Assembly (NCBI GenBank): GCA_005843825.1
Contig: SZXX01000034.1
Coordinates: 1 to 57,571 of the forward strand
Source: Chlorobium sp.
GTDB taxonomy: Bacteria > Bacteroidota > Chlorobiia > Chlorobiales > Chlorobiaceae
DNA: 57,571 bases
Direction of reading: 5' to 3'
Both the position numbers and the translations under genes were made by a program. Shown here piece after piece: positions 8,665 through 19,188 of the stretch; within the stretch, counting starts at the first letter, position 1; every line of letters starts with the position of its first letter. The notes beneath the pieces were generated by a model. The model ran no database searches. It saw nothing but the letters and a program-made list of their open reading frames with translations, and was not told the DNA's origin.

Positions 8665-9603
8665 TTGCTTTATACGTTAAAAATTAGATCATCGTGCAAG
8701 ATATCTATAAAGGATATCCTGTTTAGTGGGCAATCATTTCTCTGGAATGTATATGAATATGATCGCGATTATTACTGCTCTATAGTTGATTCAATTCCCA
8801 TATTCATACGCCAGTTATCATGCGATGAGTTCGAGATTCAATCTCCTGGTAACGAGATCAATGGTATGCCATTACAAGAATTTATCCGCAGCTACTTTTC
8901 ACTTGATATTGATACGAGTACTATTTTTCCTGAAAGTTTTCTTCTCTTGCATCCTGAACTTTGGAAACTTCTTGGTGAGTATTTGCCGCTGAGAATTCTG
9001 CGGCAGGATCCTTTTGAGACCATGATAATGTTCATGTGTGCTCAAGGCATTGGGATGCATCTGATCAGAAAACAGGTTACTATGCTTACAGAAAGTTATG
9101 GAGCGAAAATATCCTTCACTTTCAAGGAAAAGGAGGTCGTTATGCATAGCTTCCCCACTCCTGAGCGTCTTGCTGCGGCGGAGCCTTTTGCCCTCAGTCG
9201 CTGCACAAACAATAATCGAGTCCGGGCAGCAAATATTATTGCAGCCTCACGGAACATTGCGGAGGGAAAAATTGACCTTCATAGCCTTCGCAAGAGAGAT
9301 ATCCCTCTTGATGAGCTTCGCATGACGCTTTCTCAGAACAGTGGCATCGGGTTTAAAATCGCTGACTGTATCGCACTTTTCGGTCTTGGACGTTTTGATG
9401 CCTTCCCCATTGATACCCATGTCAAGCAATACCTTGGAGTGTGGTTCAACAGTTCAACTGCACTTCGATCTTTAAGCTCTGCGACATATCTTATAATGGA
9501 TGCTGAAGCGCGAACGGTATTAAGCCCTGAATTTGCAGGCTATGCCGGGCATATGTTGTTTCATTGCTGGCGTAAGGAAATTAAAAAAATGAGATCATTT
9601 TGA
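8665..9603 (+). CDS. OGG1-type 8-oxoguanine DNA glycosylase/AP lyase
   Basis: A base-excision repair protein of the helix-hairpin-helix glycosylase superfamily, most like OGG1. An N-terminal OGG_N-like beta domain (residues 1-110, GQSFLWNVYEYDRDYYCSIV) precedes the HhH-GPD domain. The hairpin NSGIGFKIADCIALFGL contains K231, at the place of the Schiff-base lysine of OGG1. FPIDTHV contains D250, the catalytic aspartate. The start is TTG; no ATG lies upstream in frame near the AT-rich gap. It is followed 44 nt later by an SDR gene. It could instead act on other lesions, but the OGG-type Lys/Asp pair favours 8-oxoguanine. Confidence 0.83.
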   Translation: MLYTLKIRSSCKISIKDILFSGQSFLWNVYEYDRDYYCSIVDSIPIFIRQLSCDEFEIQSPGNEINGMPLQEFIRSYFSLDIDTSTIFPESFLLLHPELWKLLGEYLPLRILRQDPFETMIMFMCAQGIGMHLIRKQVTMLTESYGAKISFTFKEKEVVMHSFPTPERLAAAEPFALSRCTNNNRVRAANIIAASRNIAEGKIDLHSLRKRDIPLDELRMTLSQNSGIGFKIADCIALFGLGRFDAFPIDTHVKQYLGVWFNSSTALRSLSSATYLIMDAEARTVLSPEFAGYAGHMLFHCWRKEIKKMRSF

Positions 9604-9647
9604 GATGCTCAGATGTGTACTGACTACCAACCAAAAAGGAGCGTATC

Positions 9648-10535
9648 ATGACCGTTGCAAAAAAAGTGCTGATTACCGGTGCATCCGGCTATTTAGGCCG
9701 ATATGCCGTAAAAGAGTTCAAGGCTCAAGGCTATTATGTGCGCGCACTGGTCAGAAACCCTGAAAAGATCAAAACTCCGGGGCTTCATAGTGAACCTGCA
9801 GTGTACGATATCGTTGATGATATCGTTACCGGTGATGTAACTGCTCCCGAAACCATTGAAGGTGTCTGCAAAGGCATTGATGTTGTTTTTTGCGCTCTTG
9901 GTCTTACCTCTCCTGATGCTCATCACACCAGCTACGATGTTGATTACCTTGGGAACAAACGCATTCTCGATCAGGCAATTTCCGAACATGTTTCAAGGTT
10001 CGTCTATGTTTCCGTTTTCAATCAGGATAAGATGCCCGAAATCCCGACAATCAAGGCTCACGAGCAGTTTGTTGCAGAACTGAAAAAATCAGGGCTACCC
10101 TGGGCAGTCATACGTCCGAACGGCTATTTTTCCGACATGGGACGATTTTTCTCAATGGCGCAAAGCGGCCATATCTTCATGATTGGAGAAGGAGAGAAAA
10201 AAATCAACCCGGTTCATGGTGCTGACTTGGCCAAGGTCTGTGCTGATGCGGTCAATGGTGAATCGAGCGAAATTCCTGTTGGTGGTCCGGATATATATAC
10301 CTTCAAAGAAACAATGGAACTGGCATTCCAAGCCTGCGGCAAAACACCCTGGATAACAGAGCTGCCCATGTGGCTGGCCGAAGGAGGACTAATGGTTACC
10401 GGGCTTTTCAACCGCAACTTGGCCGATCTGCTCTCGTTTGCTGTTGAAGCGCTGAAATTTGACCATGTTGCACCGGCTTACGGTACCAGGCATCTCAAGG
10501 ATTTCTTTGAGGAACTGGCTTCTAAACACGAATAA
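9648..10535 (+). CDS. Atypical SDR (NmrA/YwnB-like) NAD(P)-binding protein
   Basis: A 295-residue extended/atypical short-chain dehydrogenase. The dinucleotide motif is VLITGASGYLGRYAVKEF (residues 7-24). VVFCALGLTSPDAHHTSYDVDYLGNKRILD and SRFVYVSVFNQDKMPE follow, then LPWAVIRPNGYFSDMGRFF and a C-terminal cap with GGPDIYTFKETMELAFQACGK. The layout parallels BciA at 951-1961, which has a similar GGPGK... cap, so the two are distant paralogues. AAAAAGGAGCG lies 7 nt before the ATG. It is convergent with the downstream kinase gene. Substrate unknown. Confidence 0.8.
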   Translation: MTVAKKVLITGASGYLGRYAVKEFKAQGYYVRALVRNPEKIKTPGLHSEPAVYDIVDDIVTGDVTAPETIEGVCKGIDVVFCALGLTSPDAHHTSYDVDYLGNKRILDQAISEHVSRFVYVSVFNQDKMPEIPTIKAHEQFVAELKKSGLPWAVIRPNGYFSDMGRFFSMAQSGHIFMIGEGEKKINPVHGADLAKVCADAVNGESSEIPVGGPDIYTFKETMELAFQACGKTPWITELPMWLAEGGLMVTGLFNRNLADLLSFAVEALKFDHVAPAYGTRHLKDFFEELASKHE

Positions 10536-10566
10536 CTCCGTCAGTCTGACGTCAGCAGGAACACAT

Positions 10567-13404
10567 TTACCAGTGGAGCTGCTCCTGAATCAGCTCAAGC
10601 AGCTCGCTTTTCCTGACTGGTTTGGTAATAAAGCTGTCGCAACCAGCCTCTGTGGCTTTTTCTTTGTCCTCTTGTGAGGTAAATGCTGACTGGGCAATAA
10701 CTGGCAGGTCGGGACGCTGCTGTTTGATGAGTCTTGTTGCCTCAAAACCGTTCATTACAGGCATTTTAATGTCCATGAGCACCAGATTGATCTCCGGATG
10801 ATGCTGAACGAGTTCAACTGCCTCCCAGCCGTTAACGGCACAAATAATGGTAAAGTTTTCGCCTTTCAGGTTGCGTTTAAGAAGCAGGGTGCTTACCTCA
10901 TCGTCTTCGGCTATAAGAATGCAGAGATGCGGAAGTGTTTCTGGAACTTTTGCCTCCGGCAAAGCAGGAGAAATGCTTTTTGGTGCATTGACAGGGTTAT
11001 ACTGCAGTGTGAATGAAACGTTAGTTCCAGTCCCATCTATTGATTCAACCTTGATTGTGCCGCCAAGCATGGTAACGAAGGATTTTGTAATGCTCAATCC
11101 GAGCCCTGCTCCTTCGTAGCCTCTGGTTAAGGTGTTGTCTACCTGGCGGAAACGATCAAAAACTTTATTTTTCATGTCATGAGGAATACCAATGCCTGTA
11201 TCGATAACATAAAATTCAAGATTTTCATCCTGTTTTGTATAACCGAAATCAATACCGCCCTTCGTGGTGAATTTAAGGGCATTGTTGACAATATTTATCA
11301 AAATCTGATTCAACTTTCCGTTGTCGGTTTTGATGAGGCTTTCGCTGTCCGAAAGCCCTTTGGAATAAGTCAAACGCAATCCTTTAGAGAGTGCGTTAGG
11401 CTTGAAAAACGCGTAGATGTCTTCCAAAAGCTTGTTGAGCGGTGTTTCACTGATTTCAATGCTTGTCTCTTTGGCATCAATGCGTGAGATATCAATCAAC
11501 TCATTAATCAGGTTCAGCATACGGTGACCGCTTTTCTGTATGAGTTCAATGTACTCTGCCATTTCCTCACCAGAGAGGTGAGGCTCTTTGAGCAGTTCCG
11601 AAAAGCCGAGAATGCCATTCATCGGAGTGCGTATTTCGTGGCTTATATTAGCAAGAAATGCTGATTTCAGGCGGTCGCTCTCTTCTGCTTTTTCTTTGGC
11701 TGCAATTAGCTCAGCCAAATATGTTTTCTGTTCAGTGATATCCTCTTTGACTGCCACAAAATTGGTTATTACACCATTTTTATCAATTATAGCCGAGATA
11801 ACAGCTGTTTCCCAGAAGAGTTCATCATTTTTCTTTTTGTTTTGGAACTCTCCTCGCCAAATCTTTCCTGAAAGGATAGTTTCCCAGAGATCTTTAAAGA
11901 CTGATTCTGGCGTCAGACCTGATTGAAGAATCCGTGGATTTTTACCTTTAGTTTCTTCTATCGAGTACCCGGTAAGCACTGTAAACGCCGGGTTGACGTA
12001 TTCAATATTGCCGAGGGGATCGGTAATAACAACAACAGCAGGACTTTGCTCAACAGCAGTACTGAGTTTTACAAGTTGATTTTCAAACAGTTTACGTTCA
12101 CTGATATCACGGAGTAAGCCGATCACTCCGGAAGAACCGTTGTCATTGAAATATTGCGAATGAATTTCTGCCTGAATGAGTGAACCGTCTTTTTTCTTGT
12201 ACTTAAACTCAAGAACCTGATTGGTCAATTGACGCTTCATGGCATCAGTGAAGATTGCAATAGCCCTTGGAACTTCCTCTTCTGCCATGTATTCGAAAAA
12301 AGCATGTCCAAGTAACTCATCCGGCTTATAACCGGCAATTTTTTCAACTACTGGTGAAACATAGGTTATCTCTCCAAGGGAGTTGTTAACAAAAACCACC
12401 TCGGAAATTTGTTCTGTAATGGAACGGAACATCCTTTCACTTTCACGCAATGCCTGCTCGGCGTGCTTGCGATCACTGATATCACGGATCAAGCCGATCA
12501 TTCCGGAGATCTCCTGATCCTGATAATATTGCAGATGAATTTCTGCGTCAAAGAGGGTGCCGTCTTTTCTCTTTAACTTGAATTCGAAGATCTGGTTCGT
12601 TGTTTTATACTGCAGGGTTTTGTTGAATACTTGTAATGCTTCAGGAATATCTTCTTCCAGCAAGTAGATGGAAAATGGGTGTCCAATGACCTCATGGGGC
12701 AGATAGCCGAAAAGTTTCTCTACAACAGGTGAAACATAGTTTATGGTTCCGAAGGAGTCGATAACAAATACTTCATCTCCCATCTGTTCAGTTATGGAAC
12801 GAAAGTTTCGTTCACTTTTGCGCAATCCTTCTTCAGTTACCTTCTGAGAGGTAATATCTGAGAGAATAATCTGGCATGCATTCTCAGTATCACTTACAGC
12901 AGCTTCAATGTGAAAGGTGCGAATGGATTGTTCAGAGTGAACAGTGTAGGGAGTAGAGGCCAAAAGCTTCACCTCACAGTTACCAGGCACTCTCGTAGAG
13001 CATACTTTTTGGAGCATGTTATCAAGCACCAGCGTGTCCTCTGGCTCAAGAAATGACATAAAGTGCATACCTTGTAACTGTGAGCGATCAACTCCAAGTA
13101 TTTTGGCTGCAATCAAGTTTGCCTGCTGAATCTTACGATCCCGATTCAAAGTCAAATACCCAACTGGCGCACAGTCATAAAGCTGGGTGTATTTTCCAAG
13201 ACTTTCTTCCAGCTCAACCCTGGTGCGAGCCAGCTCTTCCTGCTGCATTTCAAGTTCGAGCTGGTGCACCTCAAGCTCATGAACAACCCTGAGGATCTCT
13301 TCGGGTGAAGAAGAAGTGCTAAGACGTTTTTGCTTAAGTTTCTTTTCAGCAATAGATCTTAACTCAGATGAACTTGGGGTTTTGCTTTTCTGCTTTTTGG
13401 CCAT
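10567..13404 (-). CDS. Hybrid sensor histidine kinase with four PAS domains and a receiver
   Basis: A cytoplasmic signalling protein with no transmembrane helix. Counting from the upstream TTG at 13428, the order is: coiled coil with HQLELEMQQEELA (about 45-80), PAS domains at about 75-190, 205-322, 330-446 and 452-568, HisKA with phospho-acceptor H597 in FLANISHEIRTP, HATPase_c (about 695-810; NNALKF, DTGIGI, GAGLGLSI), and a REC domain (835-953) with D886 in LVLMDIKMPVMNG. The ATG at 13404 is favoured because GAGG lies 14 nt upstream. PAS 2 and PAS 3 resemble each other closely, suggesting internal duplication. No DNA-binding output or adjacent regulator is present, so the partner is unknown. 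Its N-terminal module matches the kinase at the window end. Confidence 0.92.
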   Translation of the reverse strand: MAKKQKSKTPSSSELRSIAEKKLKQKRLSTSSSPEEILRVVHELEVHQLELEMQQEELARTRVELEESLGKYTQLYDCAPVGYLTLNRDRKIQQANLIAAKILGVDRSQLQGMHFMSFLEPEDTLVLDNMLQKVCSTRVPGNCEVKLLASTPYTVHSEQSIRTFHIEAAVSDTENACQIILSDITSQKVTEEGLRKSERNFRSITEQMGDEVFVIDSFGTINYVSPVVEKLFGYLPHEVIGHPFSIYLLEEDIPEALQVFNKTLQYKTTNQIFEFKLKRKDGTLFDAEIHLQYYQDQEISGMIGLIRDISDRKHAEQALRESERMFRSITEQISEVVFVNNSLGEITYVSPVVEKIAGYKPDELLGHAFFEYMAEEEVPRAIAIFTDAMKRQLTNQVLEFKYKKKDGSLIQAEIHSQYFNDNGSSGVIGLLRDISERKLFENQLVKLSTAVEQSPAVVVITDPLGNIEYVNPAFTVLTGYSIEETKGKNPRILQSGLTPESVFKDLWETILSGKIWRGEFQNKKKNDELFWETAVISAIIDKNGVITNFVAVKEDITEQKTYLAELIAAKEKAEESDRLKSAFLANISHEIRTPMNGILGFSELLKEPHLSGEEMAEYIELIQKSGHRMLNLINELIDISRIDAKETSIEISETPLNKLLEDIYAFFKPNALSKGLRLTYSKGLSDSESLIKTDNGKLNQILINIVNNALKFTTKGGIDFGYTKQDENLEFYVIDTGIGIPHDMKNKVFDRFRQVDNTLTRGYEGAGLGLSITKSFVTMLGGTIKVESIDGTGTNVSFTLQYNPVNAPKSISPALPEAKVPETLPHLCILIAEDDEVSTLLLKRNLKGENFTIICAVNGWEAVELVQHHPEINLVLMDIKMPVMNGFEATRLIKQQRPDLPVIAQSAFTSQEDKEKATEAGCDSFITKPVRKSELLELIQEQLHW

Positions 13405-13738
13405 AAGGGGAAAAACCTCTTGATACAATCAAGGAATAGTTAAAAAGACTGAAAAATTACAGAGGCTTTCTAACATAATTATATCTGACTGATACCTATG
13501 GAATATATAAATTAGTTCCCGAATAGTAATCCCATGGCACATGCTAGCGGGGGCGCCTGCAGAGTGCTCATCATCTATCCTTCCCTTTCACCCCTTTTTT
13601 TCACGGCTTCCCGCTTTTTTCTCAATGTCTAATTCAATACCTTAAGGCTCGATGGAATTATAAAGGAGAAGTACGCGGAACAGCCTGCAATTCCTATACA
13701 TAACACTACCAGAAACTTTAGAGAGCAAATAACAGTAC
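13405..13738. other. Intergenic region between the PAS kinase and secA
   Basis: The two genes are divergent, so both promoters should lie in these 334 nt. No gene, repeat or stable hairpin stands out. Confidence 0.5.
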
Positions 13739-16700
13739 ATGTTGAAAATTTTTGAAAAGGTCTTCGGTTCCAAGCACGATAAGGATATAAAAAAAATCCA
13801 GCCGGTTATCACCACTATCAATGAGCTTCAGGGCACAATGTCATCGCTCAGTGACGACCAGCTCCGCGAGAAAGGCCGGGAACTGAAAAAGAAGGTACGG
13901 AGCGTTCTGGAGCCGTTGGAGCTGGAGAAAAAAACTCTCTCTCAGAAGCTCGACAACCCTGATATCAATATCGATGAGGCTGAGACTGTAAATGTCCGGC
14001 TTGACACCTTGGCGGAAGAGTACGAAAAGGCCACAGCAAAAATACTCGATGAGCTCCTTCCCGAAACATTCGCCCTTGTCAAAGAGACCTGCGTGCGCCT
14101 TAAAGGCCTCAAATACCAGGTCATGGGAAGGGAGATGATCTGGGATATGGTGCCATATGATGTTCAGCTGATTGGTGGAGTTGTGCTGCATTCCGGAAAA
14201 ATATCCGAGATGGCAACCGGTGAGGGAAAAACCCTCGTTTCGACATTGCCGGTTTTCCTCAATGCACTCACAGGAAGAGGCGTCCATGTCGTTACGGTCA
14301 ATGATTATCTGGCACAGAGAGACAAAGAGTGGATGAACCCTGTCTTTGATTTCCATAATTTTTCGGTAGGTGTTATTCTCAACACCATGATCCCCGAAGA
14401 ACGCCGGGAGCAGTACCAGTGCGATATAACCTACGGTACAAACAACGAACTTGGTTTTGACTATCTTCGCGACAACATGGCCGGAACTCCGGAAGAGATG
14501 GTTCAGCGGAACTTCTATTTCGCCATCGTTGATGAGGTCGACAGCGTTCTTATTGATGAGGCTAGAACTCCGCTTATCATTTCAGGACCTGTCCCACATG
14601 CCGACAACAGCAAATTTCAGGAAATCAAACCATGGATCGAACAGCTGGTCCGGGCACAGCAGCAACTGGTAGCAACATACCTCGGTGAAGCTGAAAAAGT
14701 TCTGAAAACAAAGCCTAATGATACAGATGCCGGCCTTGGGTTACTCCGCGTAAAACGTGGGCAGCCGAAAAATACCCGTTACATCAAGATGCTCTCCCAG
14801 CAGGGTATTGCTAAACTTGTTCAGGGTACCGAGAACGAATACCTTAAAGACAACTCCAGCAGAATGCAGGAGGTCGATGACGAACTCTATTTTGCTGTTG
14901 ACGAAAAGGGCGGAACTATTGACTTGACTGATAAAGGTCGTGAGTTTCTCAGCAAGCTCAGCCATCAGGACAGCGATATTTTCATGCTTCCGGATGTCGG
15001 TTCTGAGGTCGCAGCTATTGAGAGTGATGCAGCTGTTGCTACTGCTGAAAAGATCACCAAAAAAGACGAAGTATACCGCCTGTTTGCTGAGCGCTCTGAA
15101 CGCCTGCACAATATCAGTCAGCTCTTGAAAGCATACTCCCTCTTCCAGCGAGATGATGAGTACGTCGTGCAGAACGGTCAGGTGATGATTGTCGATGAAT
15201 TTACCGGACGTATTCTTTCCGGTCGTCGCTACAGCGATGGTCTGCATCAGGCTATCGAAGCAAAGGAGAATGTCAGGATTGAGGGTGAAACGCAGACCAT
15301 GGCGACCATCACCATCCAGAACTTTTTCCGCCTCTATAAAAAACTTGCAGGTATGACCGGTACGGCCGAAACCGAGGCTTCCGAATTCTTTGAAATCTAT
15401 AAGCTCGATGTTGTTGTCATTCCCACAAACAGCAGGATTGTTCGTAAGGATATGGACGATCTTGTCTACAAAACCCGTCGGGAAAAGTACAATGCGGTTG
15501 CGCTGAAGGTTGAAGAGCTGCAGAAAAAGGGACAACCTGTCCTTGTAGGTACCACAAGTGTGGATGTCTCTGAAACCCTTTCGAGGATGCTTCGTGCGCG
15601 CAAAATTGCACACAATGTGCTTAACGCGAAGCAGAACGATCGTGAGGCGGAAATTGTCGCTGAAGCAGGTCAGAAAAATGCGGTGACCATTGCCACCAAC
15701 ATGGCTGGTCGAGGAACCGATATCAAACTTGGACCGGGTGTACGGGAGCTTGGCGGACTCTTTATTCTCGGCTCTGAACGTCACGAGTCACGCCGTATTG
15801 ACCGCCAGCTCCGTGGACGTGCCGGACGTCAGGGTGATCCGGGGGAATCGGTCTTTTTTGTCTCGCTTGAGGACGAACTGATGCGCCTCTTTGGTTCTGA
15901 CAGGGTTATTTCCGTGATGGATCGCCTCGGACATGAAGAGGGCGATGTGATTGAGCACTCAATGATCACCAAATCAATTGAACGCGCACAGAAAAAAGTT
16001 GAGGATCAGAACTTTGCTATCCGTAAGCGCCTGCTGGAATATGACGATGTACTCAACCAGCAGCGTGAGGTTATCTATTCACGCCGGAAAAATGGTCTTC
16101 TCAAGGAGCGTCTGACCAGTGATATCCTTGATCTGTTAAGGGATTACAGTGATGTGGTCGTTAAAAAATACCACAAAGAACATGATGTCGATGGCCTTGA
16201 GGAGCAGCTGCTGCGCGAGCTATCGATCGAGTTCAAACCTGACCCCGAAACCTTTGACCGCGAAAGTGTAGACGTTATAGCAGGAAAGCTCTACGATACT
16301 GCCTTTGCTTTTTACCGCCGGAAAGAGGCAGCCGTTCCGGCAGAGATTATGCAGCAGATTGAAAAATATGCTGTCCTGAGCGTCATTGACTTACGCTGGA
16401 GAGAGCATCTCCGTGAAATTGACTCACTGCGTGAAGGTATCAATTTACGTGCTTACGGCCAGAAAGATCCGTTGCTGGAATACAAGCAGGAGGCCTTCCG
16501 TCTCTTTGTTGACCTGCTTCGCGACATAGAGCACGAGACCCTCTCGCTGGCCTTCAAGCTCTTCCCTGTCGATCCTGAAGAAGCCAGGGAGATGGAAGAA
16601 AAACAACGTAAAGCTGCAATCCGTCAGGACAGGCTTGTCGCTCAGCATCAGGCGGCCGAAAGTGTCTATACTGCATCGTTTGGAGTAGATATGGCGTCGG

Positions 16701-16831
16701 GTGAAAGCGACAACGAGGGTACACCGAGCCCGCAGCAGCCTGTTATTGCTGATAAAAGACCAGGCCGCAATGATGAATGCCCATGCGGAAGCGGAAAGAA
16801 ATATAAAAACTGTCACGGCCAGCAGCCCTGA
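13739..16831 (+). CDS. secA: Preprotein translocase ATPase SecA
   Basis: The motor ATPase of the Sec pathway, which pushes unfolded preproteins through SecYEG. The Walker A motif is GEGKTL (161-166) and the DEVD box is at 265-268 ([19 protein letters not shown]). [12 protein letters not shown] marks the second nucleotide-binding domain. The C terminus has the zinc-binding SEC-C motif C1014, C1016, C1025, H1026, which binds SecB and phospholipid. At 1030 aa it is longer than E. coli SecA (901 aa). The added length includes an N-terminal stretch around 50-100 and an insertion at about 290-390 that precedes the usual preprotein-binding region. It stands just upstream of purL. Confidence 0.97.
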   Translation: MLKIFEKVFGSKHDKDIKKIQPVITTINELQGTMSSLSDDQLREKGRELKKKVRSVLEPLELEKKTLSQKLDNPDINIDEAETVNVRLDTLAEEYEKATAKILDELLPETFALVKETCVRLKGLKYQVMGREMIWDMVPYDVQLIGGVVLHSGKISEMATGEGKTLVSTLPVFLNALTGRGVHVVTVNDYLAQRDKEWMNPVFDFHNFSVGVILNTMIPEERREQYQCDITYGTNNELGFDYLRDNMAGTPEEMVQRNFYFAIVDEVDSVLIDEARTPLIISGPVPHADNSKFQEIKPWIEQLVRAQQQLVATYLGEAEKVLKTKPNDTDAGLGLLRVKRGQPKNTRYIKMLSQQGIAKLVQGTENEYLKDNSSRMQEVDDELYFAVDEKGGTIDLTDKGREFLSKLSHQDSDIFMLPDVGSEVAAIESDAAVATAEKITKKDEVYRLFAERSERLHNISQLLKAYSLFQRDDEYVVQNGQVMIVDEFTGRILSGRRYSDGLHQAIEAKENVRIEGETQTMATITIQNFFRLYKKLAGMTGTAETEASEFFEIYKLDVVVIPTNSRIVRKDMDDLVYKTRREKYNAVALKVEELQKKGQPVLVGTTSVDVSETLSRMLRARKIAHNVLNAKQNDREAEIVAEAGQKNAVTIATNMAGRGTDIKLGPGVRELGGLFILGSERHESRRIDRQLRGRAGRQGDPGESVFFVSLEDELMRLFGSDRVISVMDRLGHEEGDVIEHSMITKSIERAQKKVEDQNFAIRKRLLEYDDVLNQQREVIYSRRKNGLLKERLTSDILDLLRDYSDVVVKKYHKEHDVDGLEEQLLRELSIEFKPDPETFDRESVDVIAGKLYDTAFAFYRRKEAAVPAEIMQQIEKYAVLSVIDLRWREHLREIDSLREGINLRAYGQKDPLLEYKQEAFRLFVDLLRDIEHETLSLAFKLFPVDPEEAREMEEKQRKAAIRQDRLVAQHQAAESVYTASFGVDMASGESDNEGTPSPQQPVIADKRPGRNDECPCGSGKKYKNCHGQQP

Positions 16832-16858
16832 TCCCTTGAAAACGTTTAGCGGGTACCA

Positions 16859-19144
16859 ATGAAACATACTGAAGTCGAAGTTACGCTTGCCATTGCTGCA
16901 GAGCACGGTTTGAATGCTGAAGAATATGGGCAAATCTGTACCATTCTCGGAAGAACGCCCTCGTTTACAGAGATTGGAATTTTTTCTGTCATGTGGTCGG
17001 AGCACTGCAGCTATAAAAACTCCATTGCGGTTCTAAAAACCCTTCCCCGCGATGGCGAGGCTCTCCTGACCTCCGCCGGTGAAGAAAATGCAGGTCTGGT
17101 CGATATCGGTGACAACCTGGCGGTAGCCTTCAAGATCGAGTCACACAACCACCCTTCAGCCGTTGAACCCTATCAGGGCGCAGCTACCGGTGTCGGTGGA
17201 ATTCACCGCGATATTTTCACGATGGGTGCCCGTCCTGTGGCATCTCTCAACTCGCTCCGCTTCGGCTCTCCCAAAGACCCCCATGTGCGCTTTCTGGTTG
17301 ACGGCGTCGTGCGCGGAATAGGAGATTACGGCAACTCATTTGGCGTCCCGACTGTCGGTGGCGAAATTTATTTCGAAGAGGGGTATACCGGCAATCCGCT
17401 GGTCAACGCCATGTCAGTCGGCATCGTTGAGCATAATAAAACCGTCAGTGCTACAGCTTATGGTGAAGGCAACCCTGTATTGATCGTCGGTTCCTCAACC
17501 GGACGGGATGGCATCCATGGAGCAACATTCGCTTCTGAAGATCTCAGTGAAGCTTCTGAGGACAAACGCCCGAGCGTTCAGGTTGGCGACCCTTTTGCTG
17601 AAAAGCTTCTTCTTGAAGCCACCCTCGAAGCCATTGCAACCGGCTATGTAGTAGGCCTGCAGGATATGGGCGCAGCCGGTATCACCAGCTCCACCTCAGA
17701 AATGAGCGCAAGGGGCATTGAAAAGCTCGGAACTGGCGGCATTGAAATCGACCTGGATCTTGTTCCGATTCGCGAAGTCGGTATGAGTGCTTACGAAATC
17801 ATGCTCTCCGAATCGCAGGAACGAATGCTGATTGTTGCGGCAAAAGGATTTGAAGACAAAATAATTGAGGTCTACCGTAAATGGGATGTGCTTGCGGTCA
17901 CTATCGGCCGAGTAACCAGCGACAACCAGGTCAGGGTTTTTCATCAGGGTGCTGTAGTTGCTGAAATTCCGGCAGAAACTCTGGTACTTGGAGGAGGAGC
18001 TCCCGTCTACATCCGCGAGGCTGTTGAAAAAAAGCCGCAAACACCGGTCGCAAAGCTTGTTGAGGATAAAAACCTTGACTTCAAGGCACTAAGCAGCGAG
18101 CTGCTTTCACGCCCCAATATTGCAAGCAAGCAATGGGTCTATCGCCAGTATGACTCCATGGTGCAAACCAACACAGTCACCCCTGTAGGTCATACAGACG
18201 CTGCTGTTATCCGTATCAAAGGCTCCCGGAAAGGGCTTGCCATGAAAACTGACTGTAACGCACGTTACGTCTATCTCAATCCGCTGGCCGGCGGCAAAAT
18301 CGCTGTTGCCGAATGTGCCCGCAACATTGCCTGCTCTGGTGCCAGGCCGCTGGCTATAACCAACTGCCTGAATTTCGGCAACCCCTATAAGCCTGAAGTC
18401 TATTTTCAGTTCAAGGAATCGGTCCGGGGCATGGGTGAAGCATGCCGTGCCTTCAATACTCCGGTAACCGGCGGAAATGTCAGTTTCTATAACGAAACAA
18501 ATATCGTCGGTGTCCGTTCAGCCATTTATCCGACACCGACCATAGGTATGATCGGGCTTCTCGATGATATCGACAATCTCACAGGATCAACCTTCACGAA
18601 CTCCGGAGACGCAATCCTTCTTCTTGGCTATCCTGAACTCACGCTTGACGCTTCTGAATACCTTGTCATGCAGTACGAAACACCTGGTCAGGATTCTCCC
18701 GCAATCGACCTTGACCATGAAAAGAATCTCCAGGATCTTCTTGTTTCCCTTGCAGGTAAAAAACTTGTGCACTCCGCGCACGACATTTCCGACGGCGGAC
18801 TCTTTGTTGCTCTTGCCGAAAAATCAATCATGAACGCCGCTGCCCCCCTGGGATTCAAGGTTGAGCTTGAAGATTCTGATAGCGGCCCATACCACATTCA
18901 GCAGCAGCTCTTTTCAGAAGCCCAGGGACGCGTCATTCTCAGCATAGCTCCTGACAATGCACGGGAGGTAATTGAGGCCGCCAATAAACACAATGTTCCG
19001 GTACGCGTTATCGGAAAAGTTGTCGATCATGATGCAGTTATCTCTATAAACGGTGAAGAAATCCTTCATTTCCAGATCGGAGAGCTTAATGAAGCATACT
19101 ATCACTCGCTTGAGCACGCTCTGCACCTTGATGAACTGTTGTGA
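16859..19144 (+). CDS. purL: Phosphoribosylformylglycinamidine synthase, PurL subunit
   Basis: Makes formylglycinamidine ribonucleotide from FGAR, ATP and ammonia in purine synthesis. Its 761 residues match the small PurL form, which works with separate PurQ and PurS. Family signatures include [13 protein letters not shown] (near residue 44), [40 protein letters not shown], the second ATP-grasp-like half starting near 410 ([13 protein letters not shown]), [13 protein letters not shown] and [16 protein letters not shown]. It begins 27 nt after secA and is followed 44 nt later by the NAD(P)HX repair gene on the same strand, so the three could be co-transcribed. Confidence 0.97.
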   Translation: MKHTEVEVTLAIAAEHGLNAEEYGQICTILGRTPSFTEIGIFSVMWSEHCSYKNSIAVLKTLPRDGEALLTSAGEENAGLVDIGDNLAVAFKIESHNHPSAVEPYQGAATGVGGIHRDIFTMGARPVASLNSLRFGSPKDPHVRFLVDGVVRGIGDYGNSFGVPTVGGEIYFEEGYTGNPLVNAMSVGIVEHNKTVSATAYGEGNPVLIVGSSTGRDGIHGATFASEDLSEASEDKRPSVQVGDPFAEKLLLEATLEAIATGYVVGLQDMGAAGITSSTSEMSARGIEKLGTGGIEIDLDLVPIREVGMSAYEIMLSESQERMLIVAAKGFEDKIIEVYRKWDVLAVTIGRVTSDNQVRVFHQGAVVAEIPAETLVLGGGAPVYIREAVEKKPQTPVAKLVEDKNLDFKALSSELLSRPNIASKQWVYRQYDSMVQTNTVTPVGHTDAAVIRIKGSRKGLAMKTDCNARYVYLNPLAGGKIAVAECARNIACSGARPLAITNCLNFGNPYKPEVYFQFKESVRGMGEACRAFNTPVTGGNVSFYNETNIVGVRSAIYPTPTIGMIGLLDDIDNLTGSTFTNSGDAILLLGYPELTLDASEYLVMQYETPGQDSPAIDLDHEKNLQDLLVSLAGKKLVHSAHDISDGGLFVALAEKSIMNAAAPLGFKVELEDSDSGPYHIQQQLFSEAQGRVILSIAPDNAREVIEAANKHNVPVRVIGKVVDHDAVISINGEEILHFQIGELNEAYYHSLEHALHLDELL

Positions 19145-19188
19145 CAAACATTAATCCTTCCCGATAAGGGAATGAAGGAGCGCAAATA

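Noticed and set aside
14741-15784. Long minus-strand reading frame of 347 codons inside secA
   Set aside because: It is antisense to an unmistakable SecA coding sequence with complete motifs. Codon bias on the real strand opens the opposite frame.
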